Shown: positions 32,907 through 44,167, counted from the stretch's first letter. The stretch: 64,000 nt of DNA from Obelidium mucronatum (GCA_025765595.1 JAIVFH010000021.1:1-64000), one strand, 5' to 3'. Notes: generated from the sequence alone by a model not told the origin. Program-made: numbers and translations.

Positions 32907-34323
32907 ACTGGAAGGACTCTTGGCGAAGGAAGCTATGCAGTCGTGAAAGAGGCTGTGGTGAGTCACAGTCAGAAGGTTCAATAAGGTGAACTCATGTTTG
33001 CGGACTGTTTGTTTTGCAGAAGGTATATCCAGAAACTTTGGCGCACCGACGATTTTTACTGAGTGAAATCAACTCTCTGGCGCAATTGAATACTTGACCA
33101 GATTGAGACTGGCGAACGCTTTGCCGCCAAAGTGATTTCCAAGAGACTCATGGCAGGGAAGGAAGATTCCATCTTGAACGAAATCGATATCCTCAAGAGA
33201 GTTTCCAAGGGGCATCGCAATATCGTCACGTTGCATGATTGTAAGGCTGTTTCCCCACTTTTTTTCCGGGAGACAGCTGTTAAATCTCTCCCCTCTTAAC
33301 AGATTTCGAGACGCCAAACAATCTTTATTTGGTGATGGATCGTGAGTTTGAATTTTGGAGTCATGCTGCTCTCTTAATTTTTGAAATAATTCGATTTTTT
33401 TTGTATAGTTTGCACGGGGGGTGAACTGTTTGATAGAATCGTAGAACGGGGCTCATTTTACGAGGAAGATGCTGCTGACATTGTCAAGACCATTTTATCT
33501 GCCACCGCGTACCTCCACGCGAATCACGTTGTTCACCGAGACATCAAGGTAATGATTTTATTTTGTTTTCCAATATACATACGTATCCGTTTGATTAAAA
33601 CAAACTTGTTTCAATCTATATATAGCCTGAGAATATTCTCTTCCGTTCAAAAGACTCCAACGAACTTGTCCTCGCCGACTTTGGTTTATCCAAAATCGCC
33701 AACGCCAACGAATCGAACCTCAAAACCTTGGTCGGAACGTATGGATACATTGCACCCGAAATTCTGCGACAGAAGGGATACACAAGCAGTGTAGACATTT
33801 GGTCGATTGGGGTGATTGCCTACTTTCTGCTCTCTGGATACACGCCCTTCAATGGCGATAATATGTTGCAAGATATTCTTGATGGGAGATATGCGTTTCA
33901 GCCGTATGAGTATTGGGTTGATATTTCTCAGCTTGGTTGGTATTCGTTTTTTATTTTTTATTTAATGTTAAGTGTGTGTCATGAATTCACATTATTTCTT
34001 ATACAGCACAAGACTTCATCACACGAACTGTCATGCTAGATCCACGCAAAAGAATGTCTGCAGAAGATGCGTTGGAACACCCCTGGATCTTGGACTACGC
34101 GCCAACACAGACTGTCGCCACTCTTAAACGCGCCATGACGAAAGATCTCCTACCTGAAGTGAAGAGCAATATGATTGGGAAAGATAAATTACGCTCCGCC
34201 GTGAAGACAGTGATGGTGTCGAACCGATTGGCCAGTTTGACGCAGCAGGCAAAAGGGAATGGGAGTAGAGACAGCGGTTTATCAGCTGCAACTGCTGTAG
34301 ATGAGAAAGGAACTGTTGTTTGA
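32907..34323 (+). CDS. CaMK-type Ser/Thr kinase, copy 1
   Basis: The P-loop exon starts after TTTATCTAG ([17 protein letters not shown]), followed by [92 protein letters not shown] and a basic tail ([20 protein letters not shown]) in the position of the autoinhibitory and calmodulin-binding segment. Exons upstream of 32907 are not resolved; an ATG lies at 32730 but its splice phase does not fit. In the family, Ca2+/calmodulin relieves inhibition by the tail. Confidence 0.8.
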
Positions 34324-34496
34324 AGTTTTACTTGGCAGTTACATGTTATTGTTTTAATACCGTTTATTTTTCATGGTGTGCCCCGTTAATTTTCCGACCT
34401 GACACAAAAAACAGGAATCAAACTCTGAAGGTATTCCTGTCGTTGAACTTTTTCTCTCGCCTCTTTTTTTTCAGCCAGCAATCACAAACATCGATG

Positions 34497-34798
34497 GAAG
34501 GAAACACTCTCACCTTTGCAAGCATTCGCCTGACCGACCGCCTTCTGACGGCCAAGTTCAGAGTGGCGGCAACCGCTGTTCAAGCCGCCACCAAAATGCA
34601 CATCCTTGCCCAATCAGGCAGCAGCCAAGAGGAAGATCAAGAGCAAATTCCGATCAGCTGTACACAAAGTAGTTGTTCGCGAACGGCATTCCAAAACATA
34701 CAAGAGCAACTTGAATAAGTGGTGACATGAAAGCTAAATTCAAGGCTGCTGTCAACGCGGTTCGCGACGCAAACAGAACGGGAGTTTGCATTATTTAA
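34497..34798 (+). CDS. Small basic protein with repeated KxKFRxxV motifs, in three successive frames
   Basis: From ATG 34497 the first frame has LTDRLLTAKFRVAATAVQ, the +1 frame from about 34615 KRKIKSKFRSAVHKVVV, and the next +1 frame from 34727 MKAKFKAAVNAVRDANRTG, stop at 34798. The motif equals the tail segment of the adjacent CaMK-type kinases (GLRSKFRSLVKSALS in copy 2). The second change falls at TGG TGA C. It may be a decayed tandem-motif gene or one needing frameshifts or unseen introns. Confidence 0.4.
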
Positions 34799-35001
34799 AA
34801 AAAAAACCCCGAATTACACAAATACATTCTTTTAAACTATTGAATAGTCTCTGATGACAAACCTAAAAAAAAGAATTTCGATCTGAAACTCTAAAGTTTC
34901 AAGCTTAAACCCCCCTCTTGTTTCATTATGTAATTTTGATATATAAACCGATATCCCGCCCCCACCTCCCCATGACACAAGCGGGAGGATTTTAAACAAG
35001 C

Positions 35002-35322
35002 ATGATGACTGCCAACAAACTCAAACCAACTGTCCTTGGCATCACTGCTATCCACCGCTTATCCAAACTCACAAAAAGAAGAACAATTAAATCCAAGTTC
35101 CAGAACCTGGTACAGAAAGCTGTTGCAGCTGCTCAGAATAGGCGCAAAGCCAAAGTCAAGCCAAAATCAAACAAATTCAAAGCTGTTGTTGGATCCTCTG
35201 TCGCAATCACCCGAATGTCGAAGATGGTAACAAAGCGTGCATTGAGGACAAAGTTCCGAACTGTAGTCAAGTCTTTGATGGCCTCTGGCGGGCGTCAAAG
35301 GCAAATGGTTAGCGCTCATTGA
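35002..35322 (+). CDS. Small basic protein with two CaMK-tail-like repeats
   Basis: 106 residues, very Lys/Arg-rich, intact. Two halves share a pattern: ITAIHRLSKLTKRRTIKSKF and VAITRMSKMVTKRALRTKFR, followed by VxKxxxA helices. These amphipathic basic helices resemble calmodulin-binding sites and the C-terminal tail of the CaMK-type gene at 36-37.5 kb. AATAAA at about 35336. No kinase domain is attached. Role unknown; binding to calmodulin or to the kinases is an inference. Confidence 0.6.
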   Translation: MMTANKLKPTVLGITAIHRLSKLTKRRTIKSKFQNLVQKAVAAAQNRRKAKVKPKSNKFKAVVGSSVAITRMSKMVTKRALRTKFRTVVKSLMASGGRQRQMVSAH

Positions 35323-35361
35323 AACTTTTCATGAAATAAATAAAGTGTTGTCGTGTTATCA

Positions 35362-35745
35362 TTAAGCGAGATTTGGATTTCGGATTAAAAATTGGGTTCT
35401 TGGTACTTTGCTGGCAAGGAATATCGTGTCGTATTGTGGATAAGCAGATATTCGAGCTCCGGCGCTGAGGAACAGCACCAACCAATGCGTCCTTCTTTGA
35501 CCCTCCAAGGCCTTCCACCAACGCGTAATCTTCCAGCGCCTCATTCGTTCTAGAATCAAAAGGAATGCATCGTTCTTGAAGACGCGCAGCTGAAACAGAA
35601 GCAATGCCAGACAGAATTGAGCAATTGAGTTCACAAAACAGCTTCGCGAAACTGGAACAACGGCAGGAACAAAACCAAGAAACAAATACTTTTGTCTGCG
35701 TGAGCTCCTTTGTGCGGCAAACCAGTGAGAAGAAACAGGAGGCAT
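35362..35745 (-). CDS. Hypothetical protein
   Basis: 127-residue frame from an ATG with a good context (CACCATGCC), just downstream of a long T-tract on this strand. One moderately hydrophobic stretch (CFVNSIAQFCLALLLFQL) and an Arg/Trp-rich stretch. No homology recognised; convergent with the small gene at 35002. May be spurious. Confidence 0.3.
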   Translation of the reverse strand: MPPVSSHWFAAQRSSRRQKYLFLGFVPAVVPVSRSCFVNSIAQFCLALLLFQLRVFKNDAFLLILERMRRWKITRWWKALEGQRRTHWLVLFLSAGARISAYPQYDTIFLASKVPRTQFLIRNPNLA

Positions 35746-36068
35746 GGTGAACTTAATTGCAAATAAAAAAAAAAAAAAAAAAAAAAATAATGACAACTTT
35801 GGCAAGTGGAACCCCCTTGGCAGATCCCCTCCCCATCGTGTGTGGAACACAAGCTCCGTCTACTATTGCCTGCATTATCTTCGTTTTCGTGTGCAGCGCC
35901 GATGTGACCCACTATGCCTTTTTTTTGAAGCCAACCAAACTAACATTATCCCACAAGGAATGATTACAAGGTACGATAAACACAAAAATCAAAAGTCCAA
36001 AATGAAGTCCAAAACTCGTAGAAGGGCCCGAGCAAACTCACGTATTTTTTCGCTTTTTGGCTGGCCAG

Positions 36069-37494
36069 GTTGGACCCACACTTGGCAGTGGAGCTTACGC
36101 GACCGTCAAAGAAGCAATAGTTAAGAGAACGGAACCCAATATCTTAATCCTTCTTCTTAACAAATATCAACAGAAGGTGACATTACACAATGCCGTCACA
36201 CTTGTCACTCAATTCAAATGAAAAAAAAGACGAGCACAGGAGAACACTACGCCATGAAAATCATAAACAAGAAATTCATGAGTGATCGAGGACGATCGTA
36301 TTGGATCTCGAATGAAATCAAAGTATTGAAACAAGTTTCGGCTGGGAACCCACATGTTGTTCAGGTTGCATGATGGTATAAGCTCCTTTTTTTCTTTTTC
36401 CGGATTCTGTTAACAACTTCTTTTCTCTTTCTTCCTTTTTCTTTTTCTCTTTACAGTTTTCGAAGATGAGGAGAATGTATACTTGATCATGGATTGTTGA
36501 GTTACCCCCCCCCGCCCCCACCCCAAAATGCGAGCAACTACCAAACAAAGAAATTTTTTTTTTGGTAGTATGTACAGGTGGGGATTTATTCTCACGTATC
36601 CTGGAAAGAGGTTCCTTCTACTGAAGAAGACGCAGCAGGCGTGATCCGAACAGTCTTGGAGGCACTCGCGTATTTACACGCTCAAAACGTGGTTCATCGA
36701 GACATTAAGGTATTTTGTAAAAAAAGATGCATGTTTCTTTTTTTTTTTCGGCCACCAGATGATTCTTTGATGCCCCTTTTTTTTTTGTATTGCAAGCCTG
36801 AAAATCTATTATTCCGTACAAAAGAATCCAAAGACGTTGTCATTACAGACTTTGGATTAGCGAAAGCAATTACAAATGACTTTAAGTTACGTACATATGT
36901 TGGAACGCGTGGGTAAATAAGGGATTCTTTTTTTTTTTTTTTTTATAAACCCAACAAATTTATTTTTTAAAAAAAAGGTACATTGCACCTGAAGTCCAAA
37001 CCATGACCGGCCACGGAACAAGCGTCGACATGTGGAGTGTCGGTGTAATGACCTTTTTCTGGCTTTCCGGATACTCTCCCTTCTACAAGGACGAAGAATA
37101 CAACTCCAAACGCGGCAAATTCGCATTCGAGCCTATCGACACGTGGTCCGATATCTCGCTGGCGGCTCAAGATTTTATCAGGAAGCTGATTGTGGTGGAT
37201 CCTGCGAAACGGATGACGGCTGTGCAGGCGTTGGAGCATGTTTGGATTGTAGAGTATGCGCCGCCGCCGCCGCCGAGAGTGGGGCAAGGGGTGGGGAATG
37301 ATGTGGGGGTGAGGCGGATTTCGACAAAGGATCTTTCGCCGCAGATTACGAGTGGTGGTGGGTTGCGATCAAAGTTTAGGTCGTTGGTGAAATCGGCCTT
37401 GTCTTCAAGTCGGTCTACTGTTGAGAATTCGAGTGGTATGGAGATTGATCAAAAGGGAGAAAAGTCGGGTGATGATGAGATGTTGTTGGATTGA
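36069..37494 (+). pseudogene. CaMK-type Ser/Thr kinase, copy 2, two +1 frameshifts
   Basis: Motifs: VGPTLGSGAYATVKEAI, TGEHYAMKIINKKF, FEDEENVYLIMD, CTGGDLFSRILERGS, VVHRDIKPENLLF, ITDFGLAKA, TYVGTRGYIAPEV, VDMWSVGVMTFFWLSGYSPF, VQALEHVWIVEYA and a tail with GLRSKFRSLVKSALSSS. Relative to copy 1 one extra base is present at about 36370 (VVQ then LHD) and another at about 36624 (ERGSFY then EEDAA; zero frame TAC TGA A). Otherwise the domain is complete and introns are conserved in place. Introns are crowded with long T-runs. Whether the gene is dead, mis-sequenced or frameshifted cannot be told here. Confidence 0.75.
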
Positions 37495-37773
37495 TGAGGA
37501 ATAAAATTGTCATATGCGCACATATCTGTATACTGTAGAATTTTTTAAATCATGCAGTGTAAGTTAGCTGACAAATATCAATCATTTGGTTATTTATTAT
37601 CATCCCAAAAACATGTGCAATAAAAATAAAAAGAAAGGAAACTCAAGTAAACACAGGGGAAAAAATCGATACTGATAAGCTAAGCTGCTGTTAATGAAAA
37701 GAAAACATGTCACGAAAGTAAAAAAAAAGCAATATCCCGACACCAAACTTTGTTCTACAGCCCTGGTGTCATA

Positions 37774-38539
37774 CTATGTAAGAGACGCTCCCAACAACGC
37801 ATCTGCGGCTGACCCCGTGGTAGCACTGCTCATTCGATTCTCAGCAGCAGCAGCAGCAGCCGGCGGAGACAAAAGTTCGCTACTTGCGCGTTTCAAGCTT
37901 GTAATCGCATCATGGAGTTTAAGCCGTTGTCCCAATTTAGTCACTTTCAAAGTCTTTTCAATGTCTTCTGGAGTCAATAGGAGAAGCGCTCGACCATCAA
38001 TATCTTGATCTACAAAATATTTTTTTAACAACGAACCGGCCAGTGAATCTAGTATTTCATGATAAATCTTTTTTACCTTTCATCAACTCCACTGTTTGTG
38101 TGGTCCCGAATCCATTTTCCAAAACCCAGCTCGACACTTCGTAGGTGCTCCATCGCGCTGGATCTCCAGCGACAGTAGGCGCGCTGCCTGCGAAACTGTT
38201 TGTCACGGATTGTTTTCGAGAAAGCATTGATCCTTCATGATACGATTGTGGATAGTGCTGCTGCTGTTGTTGTTGCTGAGTGGCATACATTTGCGCATAG
38301 TATTGCTGTGTCGCTGGGATCCATCATGTATTGTTGTGGTGGGGATGAGAAAAAGAGGTGGGGGTTTTGTTGAAAGTATTGTTTGTAGTATTCTTGTTTT
38401 TGTTGTTCAAAGAGGAGTTGTTGTTGTTGGTAGTATTGTTGTTGTTCCTTTTCAGTGTATTGTTGGGGTTGCGATAGCTGGTCGTAGTGTTGCTGTTGTT
38501 GTTGTTGTTGTTGTTGTTGTTGGTACTGTTGATATTGAA

Positions 38540-38570
<31 letters not shown>

Positions 38571-39774
38571 CTGTTGCTGTTGAAGCAGGAATTGATCCTG
38601 CTGTTGTTGCGACAATTGATGGTTTACTTCATCAGCGATTTGCAGAGGAGACTCGTATTTGATTTGATCACGAGACAATTCTTGAACTTGCTTTGAAACC
38701 GAACTCTGACGGGAAACTTGAGGAATCGGATCCGCGATAATTGTTGCTGCACTTGACAGGCCAGCACTCGTTGGGGCCCTGCTTGAGCTACTGCTGACAT
38801 TGCTGACTACAGACGGTGGCGGTGCTACGGGTTGCGTGATGACAGCAGCCGCTTCTTTTGTAGCAACCAAGAATTCCGATGTTGTCGTAACTGATGCTGG
38901 TGGCGGCGGTGGGATGTGAACTGCTTCCTTGACTGGTGATGGTCCTGTCCGATGGAACCTCGCGCGCAACTTGTTTACCCCCCTTCATGGCTCTGTGGAT
39001 TGTCCTCCACGGCCGACTCTTGATCCGAAGCAATCTCAAAGTGGATGACTTCCGGCTCAAAGTTCATTGTCAGCTTCTTTTTGATTCCCGAGTTCGCCTT
39101 TCTCAGCCCTCCCGCACCCGCTGAACCAGCGCCTTCCCCCCTCACTCGCCGCCGCTTCGTCTTTTGCCGGAGTCAGCGGAGGCGCCGCCGCATCGCCCCG
39201 CTGCTTAGGCACCCACACTTCCTGCGGCAGCGGCTGCAGCAGCGGCTTTTGTCGCAGCGCGCCGCCATCGCCGCCCGCAGCTCTTCTGTGTTCGGCAAAG
39301 ACGCTGCTGAGCGGCACGCCGTCGAACTTGCTGCCGCCGCTGCGCTTCCGCCGCTTTGCCCACAGAAGGCCGCCCGCAACGAGAAGAACAACAACGACGC
39401 CCGCAACGATGCCGCCAAGCGCACCCGCGCTGAGTCCGGCGGCGCCTGGCTCGCTGCTTGTCGAAGCGCTGCTGTCGCTGGTCGGCGTTGCACTTGTTGC
39501 TGTCGTCGTTGTCGTTGTTGATCTGGCCGCAGTCGTCGCCGGCCGTGGATTCGTGGCCACATACGCACAGGCAGATCTTTGCGAATTCACTGCTGTGTTG
39601 TAGGCGCTGTTCCAGGCTGAGCCAGGGTCGCTTGCGCAAACACTTGGAATCTGCGATGGATCCAAAGAGTTGCAGTAGCACACATTGGCTTCGTACTGCG
39701 TGTCAAAGTTGGAACATGCGGTTTGTGCTGCAGAAAGGTTCGTGAGACCAGTTTGGCAACGGGCACTGGTTGCC
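37774..39774 (-). CDS. Single-pass membrane protein with polyQ region and C-terminal SAM domain (one gene with frame breaks, or two genes)
   Basis: From ATG 39774: Cys-containing ectodomain (NVCYCNSLDPSQIPSVCASD), Ser/Thr stalk, membrane helix GALGGIVAGVVVVLLVAGGLL then KRRKR, ending at a TGA (39057-39059). The +1 frame across that CTT TGA G continues EPEVIHFEIASDQE and, after a further break at a G6 run (about 38979), a Pro-rich part and long polyQ (about 38430-38600), then WSTYEVSSWVLENGF and LLLLTPEDIEKTLKVTKLGQRLKLHDAI, a SAM domain. Another +1 break is near 38310. As two genes they would overlap by 11 bp, unusual for a fungus. SAM domains mediate oligomerisation. Confidence 0.5.
38430..38600 (-). 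repeat. polyQ-coding CAG/CAA tract
   Basis: Interspersed CAG and CAA codons on the minus strand, giving runs of 10-14 Gln broken by Leu, Tyr and His. Prone to length change. Confidence 0.85.
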
Positions 39775-39877
39775 ATTTTTTTGTGATGTGCTTGGCAGCG
39801 GGAAAAAAGTGAAAAATTCAACAATCCAAAAACCGATCTGTTATTCTTTCTTTTTTTTTTTTTGAAGTCAACAAAAG

Positions 39878-41343
39878 TCATGGATTCATATAGTGGTCAC
39901 GCGAATACAAGGCACCCAACAACGGCGGCCCCAAAAACATCCCAAACCAAAACAATGCATTCCCCAACGTCCGATTCCGTTTAATAAACGGCATCCCCGC
40001 CATATAAATCAACGGGATTTGAAACATTTGCAGCAAAAACAACCACGGCCGCAACCTCTTGCCCGTCATCATCATCACAAGCTCATGAAACACGCTACTA
40101 ATGAAAAACGTGAGCAGCGACGACTTGTGCCGCGACATGTTGTGTGTTGTCATGGATTCCAAGTATACATGGCGAAGCAGGAATTCATGGACTGGCTTAT
40201 TCCATCTTCTCGCGTATTCATCAAATGTGGTGGAATTCCACCAGTCTTCGTAAAACTCGCGATCCGCAAAGAATGTGAGTTCCGCAAACGCATTGCAAAT
40301 GAATTCAAAAATTATAAAGAATACGAGAAGGAAGCAGATCATGAATGGTAGAAGAAGTCTGTTGAAATAGAATATCAATGAAAGAATTCCATTTGAATTC
40401 ACTGTCTTTTTTTTTTTGGTTCTCACCGCATGATACTAGTAACAAACGTGATTTCATGCGAAATCTCCAAAACAGGTGTAATCTGATGCTCCACAATCGA
40501 AACAATCAAAAAAAAAGTCCCAAACGTCCCCGCAACCTTCCACAAGAAATAAATTGGCCGAAACCGATCCGTCCTCGGATACTCAATCTCATAAACAAGC
40601 GACGGAATCGCCATGTAATCCACGAAATTCACAAACGTCAAGTTTTGGGGGAACGGGAGACCTGTCACTTTTCCTTTGAGGTCAGACTCGAATTGATCTA
40701 GCTCAAGCTGGATCGCGGTGAGCTCCTTGTTGGATTCTTCTTCTAGCTTGAAGGATGGGGCGTCGTTGCGATGGTGTTCCTGCTGGTCGGCTTTCAAGTG
40801 GGCGATTTCTGCTTGCAACAACGGAATCTCTTGTAACCTCCAAAAGTTGTCTACATTTGACATTAGATATGAGGCCTGCTTCATGAGCATTGCTATACAA
40901 TGAATAACAAAAGATCCTGATTGAGTCTAGTTTTTTTGTTTGTTTTTTGTTTGTTTGTTTTGAACAATAAAGAAAAGTCGACTGATCAGACACAACAGCC
41001 AAAATAGAAAAAACAAGGGGGTTACATACCCATTTCCAATTCGAATACCACGCCCACGAAACAACAACAACAAACCACACACCCAACCAAACCGAATTCA
41101 CAATTCACGCTTTCCCCAACGGCAAAATTTTATATTCAACTAGTTTGATCAACGCAATCACCACAAAGCAACTCAGAATCATGCATGCGTCTGCTATAAA
41201 GAGTTCTTTCCCACGGTCAGACATTTGAATCGCGAGATTCAACCGGAATATCACGCCTTGCGATAGATATGTTTCGTAGGCGGTTGTGATGGCGTACCAG
41301 GCCATTGACATCCAAAAGAGAACATAGAATCCACGCCTTGGTT

Positions 41344-41379
<36 letters not shown>

Positions 41380-41822
41380 GTAAACGGAAAGGTTTGCTCA
41401 GGTTACAAAAAAAAAAAAAAAACAACAAACAACAACATTTACATTGGATTCTGATCCCTCTCCAACGCATCAAAATCAAGCTTCGAAGACCGCGGTTGAA
41501 ACCTTCCCTTCTTTTTAGCGTTCCGCGTATGCGAGGAATGAGACCTCCTTGGCTTGTATTTTGACGTCGTTGTCGTTGTGGTGATTACAGTTGTTTCCAC
41601 GACTCCATTTGCGCGGACAAGGCTTTGTTTACGTGTTCTTGTCGTTGACCGCGATGATGGTGATAGTAATAATGGGTCTTCTACTTTTTCATCGTTGAGT
41701 GGAATTTCGAGGTCTTGATGATTCGTCGGTTGAAGTTGTGGCTGCTGCTTCGACTGAGATTGTATCGATTTCGAGGGATGAGGTTCTTGTGGTTGGTTCG
41801 GGGTCGGAGGATTGTTGGTTTG
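39878..41822 (-). CDS. Sterol O-acyltransferase (ARE/ACAT family MBOAT)
   Basis: An N-terminal low-complexity region, GFYVLFWMSMAWYAITTAYE, then helices; a join gives WTQSGSFVIHCIAMLMKQASY, FPQNLTFVNFVDYMAIPSLVYEIEYPRTDRFR, FADREFYEDWWNSTTFDEYARRWNKPVHEFLLRHVY (family signature FYxDWWN) and SSVFHELVMMM with the catalytic His. Several introns hold long A/T runs. An in-frame TGA (41102-41104) interrupts LPLGKA / IVNSVWLGVW with no frame change. The 5' end is uncertain: the frame before 41822 is closed by TAA, an acceptor TTTAACAG sits there, and no ATG was found downstream. The enzyme makes sterol esters in the ER. Confidence 0.82.
41347..41378. repeat. Long T homopolymer in a sterol acyltransferase intron
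   Basis: More than 30 consecutive T on the plus strand, i.e. A-run of the minus-strand transcript, within the 41.35-41.45 kb intron, which has a second A-run near 41406-41420. Confidence 0.8.
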
Positions 41823-42135
41823 CTGTTAAAGTGCGTCGTCTGAGAGATGCTCGTGTTTGCTAAGAGAAGAGAGAGAGAAGAGAAAAGAGGATTAGAAGGG
41901 ATTTGTTTTAAGCGAAAGGGTATCTGGCGCTTTTTATGCTTTTTTGGTTTTTCAGAGAGATACCATCGTTGGTGGGTAGTGGCCTTTTTGTTCTCGAAGC
42001 AGAATTTCCGTCAATTAAAAACGCTTGAATCAAAAAAAGGTATTACAATTCTATTCGTTTTCATCAAATAAAAAAAGAAATGGTTGCCTGTGCCAGTTTA
42101 AAAAAAAAAAAAAAAGACACGAGTACTTTGATTCT

Positions 42136-43053
42136 TTAAGACATGGGTTTCCCATCCAAAAACGGAGAAGCCTCAATAGATTCCCTCAACCTCCTTCCCT
42201 CACCCACCAACCGATTCAACTCCTCTTTTAGCTTCTCCTTCAACGCCACATTCCCAGTAGACCCAGAAACAACCAACAAAGCAGACCCGGATCCATTCGC
42301 CCTTTTCTTGGATACACCAGCACCGCACCTCCAAATTGAATCGATGGCCCAAGGCCATGACTCCCACCACCACCACCATTCCCCGACTGCGCCAAAGCCA
42401 GTACCATTATTCCCTCCATTCTGATTCAACTGCACAACCGCATTACAAGCACGATGCAGCGCTTTCGCACCTTTGACAATCTCCCCACACTTGGCCTTCA
42501 AAGAAACAATGCGTGCCTCCAAGTCCTGGAATACCCGTTCCCGTTCACTGGATGGTTTCAATCGGCCGTCTGGGGTTAGGAGGAATATGTTTGGGGAGAG
42601 GGCTGGGTATGTTCGGGTGAGTGTGGCGTTTTTGATTGCTACGTAGTCGATGGATTGTTGTTGTTGTTGTTGTTGGTTTGTTGGGGTGTTATTGTTGGGG
42701 TGGTTGTGAGGCGAAGTGGTGGTGGGATTGGGTCGGGGTATTTTGCCAACCACGTTCGGCTGTTGTTGTTGTAAAAGTGTTTGTTTCGATACAGTCGTCG
42801 GCGTCACTGTATTAGATGTTGTTCGATGGATCCCAGCAGGAGACTGGTTTGTCGAAGATGAGTTTGATGTTGTTGTTGTTGTAGTTGGGTTTGGCGTATT
42901 CGAGACTGTGCTGTGACTTGACGGTTTTGTCGATGATGACAAGAACGAGTTGGTTGATTGGGGATGGTGATTATTATTTGAAGGTTCATGGTGGTTATTG
43001 TTGTTGGATTCAGACCCTTCGTTGAGAGTAATTGTGGGTCGAGAATAAGACAT
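42136..43053 (-). CDS. Unknown protein, Asn/Ser/Thr/Gln-rich N-terminus with helical C-terminus
   Basis: 305 residues from ATG 43053 (the frame is open further upstream through a TG-repeat region that is unlikely to be coding). First 150 residues are Asn/Thr/Ser low complexity with Gln runs; from about residue 165 a folded-looking part (SIDYVAIKNATLTRTYPALSPNIFLLTPDGRL, then coiled-coil ERVFQDLEARIVSLKAKCGEIV) ends with a LKEKLKEELNRLVGEGRRLRESIE helix. No family recognised. Confidence 0.5.
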   Translation of the reverse strand: MSYSRPTITLNEGSESNNNNHHEPSNNNHHPQSTNSFLSSSTKPSSHSTVSNTPNPTTTTTTSNSSSTNQSPAGIHRTTSNTVTPTTVSKQTLLQQQQPNVVGKIPRPNPTTTSPHNHPNNNTPTNQQQQQQQSIDYVAIKNATLTRTYPALSPNIFLLTPDGRLKPSSERERVFQDLEARIVSLKAKCGEIVKGAKALHRACNAVVQLNQNGGNNGTGFGAVGEWWWWWESWPWAIDSIWRCGAGVSKKRANGSGSALLVVSGSTGNVALKEKLKEELNRLVGEGRRLRESIEASPFLDGKPMS

Positions 43054-43133
43054 TTTCCGATTCCGATCACTGTAGGTACGCAATTGAAAAAAAAGACTCG
43101 ACTTTAAGAAGATGTTTTTGAGAAAGAGAGAGA

Positions 43134-43154
43134 GTGTGTGTGTGTGTGTGTGCA
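43134..43154. repeat. GA/TG microsatellite
   Basis: GAGAGAGAG followed by about ten TG units, just upstream of the previous gene's start. Confidence 0.8.
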
Positions 43155-43378
43155 TTTTTCGTTGTTTTTGATAATCATTGAGAGTAAGTAGAAGATGATT
43201 GTAACTACTTTCACTGTGAAAAGTAACCCATTCTTCTCTTCCCGAAACATCCAAACCAGCCAAAATAATGAACTTCGATAGCCTTTGGAGTCAATCCAGA
43301 GCTGCTGGGAGGGGAGGGGGGGAAACAAAAAACAAACCTCAGGATTTTTTCAAATAGAAAAAAAAAAGTATTTGAATA

Positions 43379-44167
43379 ATGAGCAAAGATAACGCAAACC
43401 CTACCGTTTACTCTATCGCCGATGAAGTAGCTGCAGGAAGATCAAAGAGCAAAGTATGGCAGCGGATGGCAAACAAGGAGGAGGATGTTGATACGATGGA
43501 TTCAGAAGATGCTCTTGACCTGGAAGTAATTGACAGCGAGGAAGTGTTTGGTAAGCTAGTATTCGTACTTCAAGGTTTTTGGTGGTGAGGCAAACGATTG
43601 ACGTTTTTCTTTTTTGTGAACCAAGATCTGATTCGAAACATTAACGACCCTGAGCATCCTGTAAGGCGATAAAAACCCAGAAAAACATCCATGAGCTCTC
43701 GGTTTTTAACGCTGTAATCGCTCATTCTATTCAAAAGTTGACTTTGGAACAACTGAATGTGGCGCAGTTGAGGCACATTACTGTCGACCATTCGAAATCA
43801 AGCGTTTCCGTTGTATTTACACCAACGATTCCGCATTGCTCTATGGCTACTTTAATCGGCTTATGTATTCGAGTACAATTATTGAGATGTTTGCCTCAAC
43901 GATTTAAGGTAATACAAGGAGTGGTCTACTAGGAATTTAAACTGAGGTCAAACCTAAACAGGTGGATATCAATGTGGAGGCAGGAACTCACCAATCTGAG
44001 AAATCTGTTAACAAACAACTGAATGAGTTGAGTTTTTTTTTTCCACGTCACTGAGACAGGCCATTTTGAACATTTCGCAAAATAACAGTAAAGAACGCGT
44101 TGCGGCGGCAATGGAAAACGCACATCTGATTGAAGTGGTTAACCAATGTCTTTCAACCTACCATTGA
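43379..44167 (+). CDS. CIAO2: CIAO2/MIP18 family protein of the cytosolic Fe-S targeting complex
   Basis: Five exons: 43379-43550, 43626-43660, 43738-43908, 43962-44026, 44089-44167, all phases agree, 173 residues. Signature blocks [63 protein letters not shown] and [27 protein letters not shown] are close to the family consensus, including the reactive Cys in PHCSMA. It works with CIAO1 and MMS19 to deliver iron-sulfur clusters to nuclear and cytosolic apoproteins. An intact, ordinary housekeeping gene amid frame-broken neighbours. Confidence 0.95.

Noticed and set aside
32958..33101. Coding-like stretch with [18 protein letters not shown] in an intron of CaMK-like copy 1
   Set aside because: It ends in a stop, is not needed by the kinase alignment, and the flanking exons join in phase without it.
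38237..38696. Plus-strand Leu/Val-rich frames
   Set aside because: Antisense of the polyQ CAG/CAA tract of the minus-strand SAM gene.
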